Assembly (NCBI GenBank): GCA_000499405.2
Contig: HG738138.1
Span: 2,840,368-2,904,367 of the forward strand
DNA: 64,000 bases
DNA from: Onchocerca volvulus
Lineage: Eukaryota > Nematoda > Chromadorea > Rhabditida > Onchocercidae
Reading direction: 5' to 3'
The number at the start of each line of letters is the position of its first letter. Within the stretch, counting starts at the first letter, position 1. The notes below the pieces were generated by a model. It saw only the letters and a list, made by a program, of their open reading frames with translations, searched no databases and was not told the DNA's origin. The position numbers were made by a program, and so were the translations under genes. Below are positions 1 to 12,299 of the stretch, one piece after another.

Positions 1-63
1 AAATTTGCGAAATTTAAAGGAAAAAAAAAGTTCCTGATAGTTTCGCAAAATAATTTATCACAG

Positions 64-2914
64 TATTTGAAGGCGACTGATATTTGGGTCAATGATATAT
101 CTACGATGAAACAGTAAATATGAATAATGATATTTTACAAATGAAGTAGGTAGTGGATACCTCATCATAATGTTCTTTTAATTTTCAGAATTTATTTTCT
201 CTTTTCTTTTTTTTTTTTTTTTTTTTTAAAAAAAAGAAAAAGCAAACAGAAACGTTGATAAGATTATTTTGCAGAGCTTGCCACAATCAGATCCAGATGA
301 AGATGAGCATAATTCCTCACAGTGGCGTATTACAGTTAATCCATCAGCAAATTTTTTCTCAACAAGCGACGAATTGAAATCATTAATTAACAAACTTTAT
401 CGGTCACAGGTTCACTTTGATTTTATTTAGGAAAGAAATGAACTGATGAATTCACGATTGAAGGGATTATTTTAATTTTGCTATTCAGAATTATTGTTTC
501 TTCTAGAAACTGATTACACCATCAGAAGCAAAATATCTATGTACAGCATTAAAATGCATCGATATTTCCTCGGATATACTTCTGCCGCTATTGACGGTTA
601 TTTCAAATGCTACTGCTTATACTGCAAATCAGGTTAATCATATAATTTGATCATCATTATGTTTAAAATTTGATATTCAAATTTGAGCAGTTATCAAAAT
701 TCTTTCGAATGAAGTACTTGAGTAATCCGATATGATTACATCTAAAATATTTTGAAAGATTAGTCGTTCATAGTGCTATCGGTTAATCGATTATCGCCTA
801 TTCAGGTCATCGGTAATAATGTTTTGTTGAAATTTTACAATTTTACAGTACTTATTTGCCCAATTTGGTATAACCGAAAGGGTGGCATCAATGATGAAAA
901 ATTATCATGCAGCTTTACCAAATTCTTCTAAGGTTTAATATTTGATTTTTTTACTTTTCAATGTCTTAAATAAATTTTCTAACTCAATTCATGCATTTGA
1001 ATGAAAATATTGTTTAGAAAAAAAAAAAGCATTCATTCTTTCTACTAAAAAACAGATCATGCTATTGCAATGCATCGCGAACATGGCTGCATGCAAAGAA
1101 AATACCGAAATGCTACAGCAAACGATTCCACTTGTCGTGAAACGTTTGAATTCATCGTTAGATGTGGAGCGAACGGTTGCATTTCAAGCGCTTACTAATC
1201 TATCCTACACAATTACACGATCACAAGTTGAGATCATTTTACCAGCCATACCTATTTGTCTCAAAAGGTATGGCTTTTCCATTTTATTGCCTTGTCAATC
1301 CATCTATATAAATATAAATGTAAGCCTTCGTTGTTACTTTTGACACAACGTCGCAAATTCTTTACCGTTTGTTTTGAAATTTTGATACAACATTGCATTC
1401 GAATGAGCGCATATTTCTATGTAGATATACCTACTTTTTTATTATCTGTAAGGATAAACATGTTTCTCGCCAAAACGCCGTAAGAATAAACATGTTTCCC
1501 GCCAAAGCGCTCCGATTAACAGATGAACAAAATGGGGTCAACCAATTATTGATTCACTGCAAGATAATAGTCGACAAATAATCCGTATAAATAAAAATGT
1601 GAATGTTCGTTGTGGTTTTTGACACAACGTTTCAAGTTTTCCACCGATTGATTTGAAGTTTTGGAACAACGTTGCATTGGAATAGACATGTGTTTTTATA
1701 TAGCTATACCTACTTCTTTTTTTACCTGTTACACCTGTGATAGTTAAAAGTAAGTAAAGTAAGGGCGGACATTTTTATTTCTGTAGACTAGTTTCATATA
1801 AATTTTATGAATTTCTGGAATTTTTTTAAAAATTCTTTAATACAATACAAAATTTCAAATATTGAACTGTTGTTGTATAGCTAAATTAACTTTGCCTTTG
1901 ATTTTTTTTTTTAACACGAAACTTAAAGCCATATACGCATTAATTTTTGTAGGCTTTGGGAAAAAGGTGAAGCAAACATCAATTCACTTCGATTACTAGT
2001 AAATTTATCATGTTGCCCTGATATGGTCCCGCACATTTTAGCTGCTAAGGTAATTTTTATATGTTTTCCAGACAATATTTCAAGAAAATTTCGTTTATCC
2101 AGTTCAATATATCTTCCCGTAACAACATAATTCGATGTTGTCACGAAAAAGATTTTGTAAGGCATGAGACGATTTTGTTTAATCTTATATGCTTATCAGG
2201 ATGTCAGGTGATTTGCATCATTTGATTTTACCTAATCATTTCGAAGCAATATTTTGGTTTACTTTCAATATTGTAGACAGTGACAGGCTTATTATCAATT
2301 CTGGATACGGATAAATCGGAAATCTTGTTACGCGCAATTACTTGGTTGCTGTGTATGTCATCAGCAGTGCATGCATTATCTTTGACTTATGAAGTTATCG
2401 CTCCATTGAATCAAGATCCTTTCGCTAATCCGAACTACACCATTTATTTCTCCATTTATGCCCCGAAGGTGGAACTTTAAGCTAATTGATTTTTGGATAA
2501 TTGCAAGTAATTATGATTTTTAGAAGTTAGTGAATGAAAAGTGATATTCAACTTATATATTTCTTGCATGAATTCTTGGTGATGAATTTCTCGAGAGATT
2601 ATTCTCGAACTGCAGAAGAGCATGTTCAAAAAACTAAACAAGAGTAAAACTAAAATACTGCTTTGCATTTGCCAAATTTCTGAAGCAGAAATTTTTTATG
2701 CAAGTTGGGTACATGAAATCCGAACAAATGATACTTCAAAAATCATCAAGTAATTTAACTTTCTATATTTCAGGGTAGGAAAGAATTGATCGAACGTTTG
2801 AATAATATAGCTATGGGAAATGATGAACCAGCGATGAAAGCAAAAAGATTACTTGAAATATTGGCTAAAATTCCGGAAGCACGATCATTACTATCAAATC
2901 TTAATCGATTATAA
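64..2914 (+). CDS. Armadillo repeat protein of the ARMC10/ARMCX type (5' end outside the window)
   Basis: Exons read as 64-113, 277-409, 507-632, 849-932, 1056-1267, 1953-2049, 2277-2468 and 2774-2914 (stop TAA 2912-2914); all junctions are GT/AG and in phase, giving at least 344 residues. The first visible exon starts at an acceptor, so the true start lies upstream of the window. After an acidic linker (PQSDPDEDEH) the protein is a run of helical repeats. The best match to the ARMC10/ARMCX Arm_2 domain is the stretch with LRLLVNLSCCPDMV and KSEILLRAITWL, close to the family pattern of a hydrophobic LLxNLSxNPxM helix followed by an EILLRxLTL helix. Family members are mitochondrial-outer-membrane or nuclear proteins; any N-terminal membrane anchor would be off the window. 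The 685-bp intron before exon 1953 carries a duplicated repeat. Family assignment is fairly secure; function in worms is inference. Confidence 0.8.
1297..1742. repeat. Duplicated repeat unit inside an intron, with ATAAACATGTTT motifs
   Basis: Two diverged direct copies about 280 bp apart, roughly 1297-1454 and 1576-1742. Both contain TTTTTGACACAACGT-like and ACAACxTTGCATT-like blocks and end in CTATACCTACTT-like sequence. Between them lie two copies of an ATAAACATGTTT(C)CCGCCAAA-type motif (about 1455-1512). That motif reappears in reverse orientation inside the inverted-repeat element at 37928-38117, so this is probably the remains of one dispersed repeat family. Confidence 0.7.
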
Positions 2915-4058
2915 TGTTTTATATTTTGCCATGTATTTTGTCATCCCAGTAATTCAACTTTTGAAATTATCCTCTCATAAATTTTGAAAATGCTTCATTT
3001 TAAATATCTTGTTCCAGTTGTTACTAAAGCAAATGAGAACACTTTAAATTCACAACAATTTTTGCAGCAAATGTTTTTATCAATATTTTACAAAAGTTGA
3101 AGTACCATGCAGTATGCTTAAAAATTCTTAATTTTTTTTTACGCAGTTTTATCATCCTGAAAAATTTTATCTTGCAAATGGTTCTTCCATATTTTTACTA
3201 CATTTTTACATCAATTCTCAATTCTGCATTGTTTCAAAAGCTAAATTTCATGTCACAAGACGACTATTTCAAAGTATATTTTATTTGACAGCAAATTCAT
3301 TTTTTAAGAAAGCTACTGGAAAGATGACTGACAGAATGTTGGAATTAATAGCCTTGTATGATAGATTTTTCATTCCATTGCCCTTTTCTGCAATCAGTGC
3401 ATAAAAGTGCAAAATGCAATAGTTGCATTTCTGCCATACAAAGCAAAAAGAGAAAAATTGACGAATTTGTGACAAAATGATTACATCGTTAAGAATTGTA
3501 ATAAAGTTCTATTAAAACAAATTTATCCATTGGTTACCAGAATTAACTTTCTTAAAAATTTCACTAATTGCAGAATATATCACAAAATATGAAGGCACAC
3601 TACAAAATTCTGATAAGAAGAAAATAAATGATTGCATCAAAAATTTTTATCAAATTAAAATGATTTCTTTGATGCATTGTAAAAATAAGAAATTAAAGTA
3701 AGATAATTCAAATAATTTACTTTGTTAGAGGAAATTTAAATGAATTCTGTCCTTTTCAATGAATCAAACTTGAATAGGAAATATTCCGAAACTAAATTTA
3801 GAGGAAGGATATCACAAATGCATTGAATGATTTAATCGTTGTAATGATATTAAGTCGATGTGATTAGTAAATTTAAGCTTTCAACTTTAATTTTGCAAAG
3901 TATTAGCTATTTCTCTATAAATATATAATTTTGGAACTATAGCTAATGATTAATTTGATCGATCGATTTATCATACTTTAAGATAACATTCAATATAGAG
4001 ACAGTATTAATAGAAGTTTCTGTTAACAAATAATTGAAATGATCATCTGGATATGAAC
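2915..4058. other. Convergent intergenic region
   Basis: About 1.1 kb between two gene 3' ends. It is very A/T-rich; no splice-site-flanked open frames on either strand stood out. It should hold the 3' untranslated regions of both neighbours. Confidence 0.6.
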
Positions 4059-7000
4059 TTAAGTTGCAGAAGTAATATTTGATAATCGATTAGAAATTAA
4101 GCAGTAATTTGAGTCTAAGCGATGAGTTGCCAAATAATCAAGCATTGAATTTTGCCAATACCACATTGCTATAAAAATTAATAAATGCCACCACTGATGA
4201 CTGTATCCCACCAAATCAAAGACACCTGAAAATTTGGTATCAGTGAAATATGATAATGAATCGGAGGAGTTTGGACAGCAAAATTATGTCATTTGGTTGG
4301 AATTCATTTAGATTATCACATTATCCAGGTCATTTATTTAACAGTGATTAGCCAAATTACACATCGGATATGTGAATACGTAGGTTTCTTGAAATATGTT
4401 AACAATTCAACGATTAAACAAGTCAGTCTACCTGCCAATCAAATTATCAGTTAGTGGTACTTTGATTGAGAAAGATATTACCAGGTTTCAGCCTTTCCGG
4501 AAACATCGAAATATAAAATAAAAATGCGCTTCCCGATGTCGCGTACAAAACAAAAAGGTTTGGTAACCATTCCTAAAAAAAAAAAGAAAAATCATTTGTT
4601 TCACGAGAATTTTTTTTAAAATCATTATACACACTGAAGGAAAAATGTTTATTAGAACAATAAAGTTAATAAATTTATCAATTACTGTTCTTCAACTTTT
4701 TAAAAATTAATTTGTCCCTTCGCATGATCTTATGTAGTTAATAAAAAGCTAATATGATAAAATAATATCTACAATAAAAAAATTTATCACCTTATCTTTT
4801 ATTATTTTATCACGAATTTGTTTTTATCCAATTACTATAGAAAGAAAGAAATTTTAATTAGTAATATCAATGATTATCACTTACCATGACATATTCACTG
4901 CTAATGCCACCGTGTAGAAAAATCCAATGAATTGTCGGTCCAAAACCTAATGTTACAATAGTCAGATAAATTAAATGAGTACATTTGAATGGAGAACCGA
5001 ATAATACAACTTTTCTAATATTATTACTTAATGGTAAATATATTGCCACCAATGATATTCCGAATAAAAAAGCGAAGTAATGATTTTGCCACTCCTACAA
5101 ATAAGGAAGGAAAAAAAATGCTTAAATTCAAATCATTGTAATATAATTAGTCGTTTTAACGCTTATCATACCATTATATTAATCACTATCAATATTAAGT
5201 ATGGTACATTCGATAAAGAAACAGCAACAAATATAAAATCAAACGAATGATCGATGATTGTTACTTTGATTTTCTAAAAAACGAAATTTTTTAAGTTATT
5301 TTGCAAAAAGTTATTTCCTATTAAAGTTATTTTTTGTCATATATTATGGATATATTATTACTCGAACTTATCACCAAATAATGTCAAACATCGAGAAATC
5401 GGAAAAATTCTGTTTAACTCCAAACGTCCTCATCATTTTAAGCGATTAATTGCAAACATTAAATCAAATATTTATCTGTCTTATTTTTTTTTTTTTAAAA
5501 TTAATACTATTTAATTCCATGTCTACAGTATTATTCTTATGTATATTTTTTTGAGATATTATTTATTAATAGTTTGATAACATATTTTCTAAATCATGCA
5601 ATGCAGTTGTTTACATCGAATTTTCAAAACCAGTTTAGTGAAATTTTATTGCTAACAAACCAGTTCTATTAGTTGATCATTATAAAATCGTTATTTTCAT
5701 TTGAAATTAACTGAAGTTCGTCATAAACGTTGATATAATTCTGTATGTGAAACTACTTACTGGTATATGTAATTATCCAAATTAGTACGCAATATATAGA
5801 TAATCGTATTAATAAACAGATATTTATGTATTATTATATGTAGAATATTTTTATCAAAAGACAGAGAAAATTTATTAAAAAGAAACAAATTATTTTTATA
5901 GATTTATTTTCTTAAAAATTTATCGATTTAGAACTATTGAAAATGATTTACTAATATAATTAGATATATGAAAAAGAATAAAATTATTAGAAGTTACATT
6001 TCCTGCGCTTTATATTTTGTATAGTATCATCCGATATACAATGACATGATTTAGTTTATGTTTTTTAAACGTATACTTATTGCGAAAGTAAACAAAATAT
6101 GTTTACTTTCGGCAAGTTTTAGAATTAATGTTTCTGGAAACTGTGAAATTTCCGCACAGGCTTCTTTTTTAGCTATACAAACTTGAATGATTGGCTAATC
6201 AAATCAAATTAGCTCATTTGCATAGTTTAATTAGTATCAAATTAAAAACACAAAGATTTTTTCTTAATTTCAAACAAAATTCCTTCATAGATTTATGACA
6301 TAGTGAAACTTTTTCCATACCATATATTTATAATATACAACTGAAAAAAAAAAAAAAAACTAATAGCAATAATAAACAAAACAAAAAGACATTTTAGTAT
6401 ATTTTCCTATTTAAAAAAATGCATTAGTATTAAATTTCTTTTATCAGTAAAAACTTTAATTTTTATCGCGATATGTAAAGAAAATAACGATTTATTGTAA
6501 ATTTTCCTAAAAAAAAACTCTTTCTCGAATTATTTTAGCTTTCTATAATTGATTGCATTTTTTGCACTAAAATTACTTCGAGACGAGATTTCTGGAGAAA
6601 CAAACCTCAAAACATAGAAATGCAGTATAAATACCCAATAAATAGATGCTAATTAGTCCTGCTGATATGCCAAAGGTATCCAACCGTAAAAATCTACGTC
6701 GTTGTTCAGCATTTATGGCACCGAAGACATGGTAAAATGTTGATAAAAGCATGCATATCTGAAGGATTCAACAAGTTTTGTTAATATAAATTACGGAAAA
6801 TGTATGAAGATCTAAAGTGTACGCGAAAGTTTGAAAATTACTGGAATTTTTATTCCAGAAATTGAAATGAAATGATTGGACATTCAAATGAGTTGAACCA
6901 ATTCATCCAGAAGATCTCAGGATATATCAGGAGATTCTTGAGCACCAGGAAACATTCTGGGATGCTGTAAAGGCTTTAAGATTTCATAAATTTCCTGCAC

Positions 7001-8401
7001 GCATTAATATTATTTTCAGTGATAACAGACTACTAGTAAATTTTTATTTACTTTTTTTCCTTTTTTTCTTTTTTTTTTTTGCTCAGTTTCTGACATAAAA
7101 AGTAATTTTCTACTGAAATTGCTGTTAATGTTCTGTTTATTTGGCACATGTATGTGTTTCAAATTCTTTATTTAATTCTAAACAAACTGAAGATAGTGAT
7201 TTGAAATATAACTATTTAATTTGAAACATCTTTTTACAAACTTACAGTTTCTTTCCTAAATTTAAAAAATTTTTAACTCCATCATTACTGAATATCATCC
7301 TTGTCAAAATATTCCTTTAAATTTTATTTAAATTGTTCGCACAAATTTCATCTGTTTAAACACGGATGTTTCATTTTTTCTAATCAATTAATTGAAATGT
7401 TTACAACTTCGTTGACCAATTGTCGTTTTACTTAACAAATTGAAATGAAGAAATCATACGTTGTCTGTCATTAATATCATCCAATAATTTTTTTTTCTGG
7501 TTAAACTGGTGTTTCCATTCATTTCTAACTTCATCCACTCTGTTATAATTAATTCTTCTCACAACTCTTCTTTGTTTACCAAATTTAATCATTTTAACCA
7601 GTTTAGTGACGAAATAATTTGAAAATTTTGAAAATTAAAAATTATTTCAAAACAGAGGAGAAGGTTACCTGTAAACCAAACAAGCATGCAGAAATGATGA
7701 TATAATCCGTTGGATTAGCATTTGTTGCAGGTAAAAAGTAAACATTTGTTGTATATTGACGCCAAGTGAAGTAGAAGAAACCGATCAAATGAGTCCATAT
7801 ATTGATTGTTTCATTATTCCATTGAAATATCCTGAAAATTTGAAATTAATAAGAAATTTTAAAGTTTATAAATTTAACATTGCTTCGTTGAACAACCGTG
7901 ATTTGTTAATTGAAGGAAATATTTGTCAATGTTATATTAAAGATTGCTATGATGGCGATTTCTTAAAATTGAACAAAAATATAATTCAAACTACAAATTT
8001 TGTTTGAGAATAGTTTCATTTCTTACTCCTAGAAATCTATTCATCATCAATCAAAATTTGATTCACATAATCATTCGATTAAAAATTATAATTGATATTT
8101 TCATGATAATTAATCAAAATTTGAAGGATAATTAATCAAAATTTGAAGGAATTAATCAAAATTTGAAGGATCTGTTTAAATCAGTTTTAAATTAACCAAT
8201 CATAATTGCTACAAAAGTATATCCTAAAATAGAGTAATTTGATTATCGTTTTAACCATTTCACGTATTGCATTGTTGATAAGTGCGGTGGTCGATAACCA
8301 GTATGAACATGTTCGTTTATCCAAAAACAAGGTTCCAAATCAGTCTTCCGTAATAACTTGCAATTATTCGGAATGCATTTATCAGTAGAAGTATCAGTCA
8401 T
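4059..8401 (-). CDS. paqr-3: PAQR3-like progestin/adipoQ receptor family membrane protein
   Basis: Exons (minus strand) 8401-8256, 7831-7669, 6758-6606, 5273-5172, 5094-4885, 4572-4482 and 4225-4059, all in phase, 343 residues; the ATG is at 8401. It has the family hallmark NNETINIWTH (residues 54-63), and all zinc-site positions of the PAQR/haemolysin III fold are present: S109xxxH113, D130 in RLDTFGIS, and H298xxxH302 in GYSHQWWH. Seven hydrophobic segments follow the usual order. MFPERLKPG before the last loop, together with FYHVF and LDTFGIS, fits PAQR3 (the Golgi Raf-trapping protein of vertebrates, paqr-3 in C. elegans) better than the adiponectin-receptor branch. In vertebrates PAQR3 holds Raf at the Golgi; that role here is inference. 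The start is the first ATG in the N-terminal exon. Confidence 0.88.
8109..8171. repeat. Short tandem repeat, three copies of a 20-22 bp unit
   Basis: The unit AATTAATCAAAATTTGAAGG is repeated three times in a row with a 2-bp length difference, in the first intron of the PAQR gene. Confidence 0.85.
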
Positions 8402-8934
8402 GAATCTAGAAAGACCAATATTTTATGATATATTTATTAATACTACTGCTTCTAAGAATATCACAAATTGTACATGACGAAAATAAAATTTCTAAAAGAT
8501 GCAAATTTTTATGCAAATTCATTCACTCTCTTATTCTCCACACAATTATTTCAGATTTAAAAAAAAAAAAAAAAAAAGGGAAAGAGACAATGGAAAAATT
8601 GTCATTTTTGATGGAACAATGTAGCAAACATACAGAACATTTTTTCCCTCCTCAGATTTTGTTAAAATACTCAGGTGGTACGGATATTTATATGTCTTTT
8701 TCCACCTGAGACGTTAAAAATAATTTGTCAAAATACTAAATTGATACTTTCACTAAACAAGATATTTTCACCTTTTTTTTTCCACCTAAGATGTTTAGAG
8801 GAATTTGTTAAATTACTAATGTAATACGAAGTAAACAACATTTTCGGCCTGTTCAATACAAATTGGCTTAAACATATTAGTATCAGTCAAAAATGGAAAT
8901 AACTCTTAAAGGCATCTTGCGCATGTCGCTGATT
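8402..8934. other. Upstream region of the PAQR gene
   Basis: About 530 bp between the PAQR start codon and the transposase remnant. It holds two similar TTTTTCCACCT(G/A)AGA blocks (near 8698 and 8777) and poly-A/T runs. No gene was seen; the PAQR promoter should be here. Confidence 0.45.
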
Positions 8935-9690
8935 TTAGAAATGTCTTCTTTGCAAAAAGTTGTCGAAATGATAATCGATCGATGAGAGATCAGATAAATG
9001 AGGATGAGATAAAACTCCGTGGATCAGTTCGTTCAATCTTTTGAAGCGTTCATTGTCCGATGCAGAATCGAGCATTGTCGTCAGAAGAATTGGGTTCTTT
9101 TTGTTATTGAACAATGCCGGCTTGCTATAGGCATTACAATTTTCGATGCATTTAATCGATATATTTGGCATACTTCCGAGAGTGATGATTTCGCTTAAGT
9201 CGAGAAAGCTTTAAATGAATCAAATCGCGGAAATCAATCATCAAACAAGTGACCGTGACCTCTTTCAGTGCAAGTTTGATTTTAAGGCTTCTTCTTTTCA
9301 CCGATTATCTTATAGGATCCATTTTTCGTCTACTTCACAATCCAGCCAAGAAATGACCTGTCGGTGCTATGCACGACAAGAGCAAATGACACTTGAAAAG
9401 GATGATTTTTTTGACTATTGATTAGCTTTGGGACATTAAACTTATCGAACTTTTTTAGCATTTACAATTTTAAATAAATTTAAAATGTCGAACTATGAAA
9501 CAATGGTGCAGGTTTGAATTCTCGCTTCGAAAGACATCTTTGACAATTGCTTTCGATTGGTCATCATCAACTTTCAATGACCGATCATTGTACTCTTCAT
9601 TTTCAAGACTCTCGCTCTTTTGCAAAATTTCCTTCATCAATGAACTATCATATTTCTTATTAGTTTCTGAATCAAATACATAGATTTAAT
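8935..9690 (-). pseudogene. Decayed mariner-family transposase
   Basis: Three frame-broken pieces occur in the right order on the minus strand. At about 9680-9480 a frame contains SLENEEYNDRS followed by KVDDDQSKAI, matching the linker after the mariner DNA-binding domain (SLEDE..GRP..VDDDQLKAL type). At about 9360-9300 DEKWIL-stop-DNR matches the catalytic TGDEKW..YDN block that carries the first Asp. At 9171-8935 a frame contains SKPALFNNKK, then ERFKRLNEL, then SHPHLSDLSSIDYHF, matching the HPPYSPDLAPSDYHLF block with the third Asp. Stops, frameshifts, loss of the N-terminal helix-turn-helix and of much of the region between the linker and DEKW, and loss of the second-Asp QHDNARPH motif (now TTMLDSASDN) show it is dead. 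No convincing terminal repeats or target duplication were found. Confidence 0.8.
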
Positions 9691-9764
9691 AAATATTCGT
9701 AAGGTTACTGATTATTTCAAGTTGCTTAATAAATATTCGTAAGGTTACTGATATTTCAAGTTGC
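9686..9764. repeat. Tandem duplication of about 40 bp
   Basis: TTAATAAATATTCGTAAGG followed by TTACTGAT(T)ATTTCAAGTTGC occurs twice head to tail with a 1-base difference, at the 5' edge of the mariner remnant. Confidence 0.9.
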
Positions 9765-11487
9765 TTTCATTAGTTTATGGCCCATTTTGAACTGAGAAGG
9801 AAAAGATCACATGATGAATTTTTTACTTTTGTTTTAAAATTACTTCTTGATGAAACAGGAAGTAATAAACCTTTGAAATTATTCCTTCTTCAAAATTATT
9901 TCTTCTTTAAAAATATTTTTTAAAAAACAGTAAGCAATAAATCATCAGCAAAAAAAGGAAAAAGACACAGGAGCAAATATCAAAGACAAAATAAAAGCAC
10001 CGAATGAAACTATTATTTACAATTTCTTTTCTTTTTTCTTTCTTGCAATTATTATCGAAATCGATTAATTTTGTTGAATTGTCTATTTAGTTTGATTGTC
10101 TCGACAGAGAGTATTGTGCAAATTTTTCTTGTACTTTCGAAATTAGCAATCTTTTTTTTTTTTTTTTTTTCAAAAAAAGAGAAATTAGGATAGCAAAAAA
10201 TATTAGTGTTATTTCTTTTCAGATTACCTTTATGCAATCTTAAATATTAAGTGTGCTATATAATACACAATTTTGGACGATAGTATGAATGCATTCCAAT
10301 ATAAAAATTCGTAAAATCTTTCCGCTTGGATAAATTTGAAATTAATAGTTTAAGAAACCAAAGATTGAGTTGTCTAATACTTTATTTAATCTCCAAAAAA
10401 TTATCTATTAATGATTCAAATTTAGTGACTGTTTAAGTTGCCTAATGCATAACATTATTTTCCGTGCTTGATAGAAACCAATAGTATGTTTGAATATTAA
10501 AAACGCAAACAACGAGTTTGTATTCTAAAAATCACAATTACGAAGGAATAAAATGATCATTTCAACATGTTTCAAAGTAAGGTAATTTCGTAGTTGTAAC
10601 AAATATCAAAATGAAATGTATAATCGTTTTTTTTCTTTTTTCTTTTTTTTTTTTTTTTTTTTTTTTTGCAAACAAAAAGGGGTAAAAATCATCAAAAATG
10701 AAAAATTTTCAGTGATTAATTTTATAAAATTAGTCATTTCCAGAAAATGTTATTTACTGTCAGTTGATCCCTTTCAAATCATTCTTTTTGGAACAATATT
10801 TCAAGATTTTTAAATCAGTCAGTTACAATAAATCAATTATTTAAAATTTGTGAAAAATTCAAAAAAGAAAAAACAAATTTAATAAAAGTTCAGAATTTGC
10901 GAATCCTTCCAGTGCAAAGTTTTTTTTTTTTTCGTATTACTTTTGATCATTTTCAAATATAACCTGCCATTAACTTCTTTAATTAAGCTTGCAATGCTAA
11001 TTGGCACAAGCATCCAACTTAATCCACCTGCTATCTAACAGTCGGTTTGATTCAATTGGTCATAATCGGTCAATACAAAAACTATTGCCATTTCATCGCG
11101 ATATGTAATTATTTGACGAAAGAAAATATTTTTGTAGATTTAAAAAATTAGAAATTTTTATGATAAAAATCACAAAACTCAACAAGCATAAAATTCATTA
11201 AGTTGTCTTCTTTTAGTTAATTATTAAATCGAATTAATTTTCTTTTTCCTTTTGAGGAATCTTTATGAATGAAGAAATAGATTTACTATGTTATTAAGGC
11301 ATAGTAATTTGTCATATTTGATACTTTTATTTTAAAAATCTACCGTAAATTTTATAAAATGAAAAATGCATCTGACAAAAAAATTTAGAAAAATTACTTT
11401 TTTTTTTTGCTTCTCATCCTATTCCATTGTTCCCTAATGATAAAATTGGATAAATGATTTAAATTTATAAATATCGTCCGATTGAAA
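9765..11487. other. Intergenic, no gene seen
   Basis: About 1.7 kb, very A/T-rich with several long poly-T/poly-A tracts (for example 10151-10170 and 10640-10667). No splice-flanked open frames were found on either strand. Confidence 0.5.
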
Positions 11488-12299
11488 TCATTTAATAATT
11501 CTTATTTCCAAGGTCAACCAGATTGAACTTTCACCATGAACATCCATTTCCTGCTTTCTTGCTCTCCAAACTATATCATTTTAAAATAAGAAAATTTCAT
11601 AAATTCGACTTCATGAAATTTTATAACGGAAAAAATGGAAAAAATGATGCAATAAACAATAACTGATGAAATAATGTGAAAACATAAAAATTTAACAGAG
11701 GCAAAATGAAAAGGACTGAAACGAGAAACTTCAAAATGAACAAAATGTACTTATTTCGTCTTTTCTCTCGTCCTTTCTCAATACATGGAAATACTACATA
11801 TATTAATTTATTGAATTATTGCAGAAAGACAACCCACTACTTCCTGCAGTGACCTCTCTTCCATCACTTCTATCTTTTGTAGTGACCATTGTACCTATCT
11901 GGGGATATAATATGAATGATGTCCATTCAAAAACTGTTTACTAAATGATAATTGTCATTAGCAACAATAAAAGTTCAATGTAAGTAGATACAACATTCAA
12001 ATCCTATCACTCAATCGGTAATTCGTAGATGAATTATTGGAATTTGCTCAATTACCCAGTTGCACATTAAACCATATTAAAGAAATCAAAACTTTCGCGA
12101 TGAACAAATTACGGACAAAATTTCTCATGTCCACCCTGTCGAACATTCACCGCCAGTTGAGATGCAATTAGTCTCATGCAAATGCAAGCTCATTTCTATT
12201 CTGTTGATGAATTTTTGAATCCAAACTCACATTCAAATTTCCGTACTGCATTTCCTTCCTCCTGTCCATCATTAGACTAAATTTAACGCTTTCTCTCAT
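11488..12299 (-). CDS. Tentative small three-exon gene of unknown function
   Basis: Three exon-like pieces join in phase: 12299-12231 (ATG; MRESVKFSLMMDRRKEMQ...; ends at a strong GTGAGT donor), 11898-11841 (after CCCCAG; IGTMVTTKDRSDGREVTAG), and 11570-11488 (after GATATAG; IWRARKQEMDVHGESSIW...; TGA 11490-11488). The product would be 69 residues, hydrophilic, with no recognised domain. Support is only splice-site quality, phase agreement and protein-like composition. The opposite strand is also open over the middle piece. It could be chance. Confidence 0.25.
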
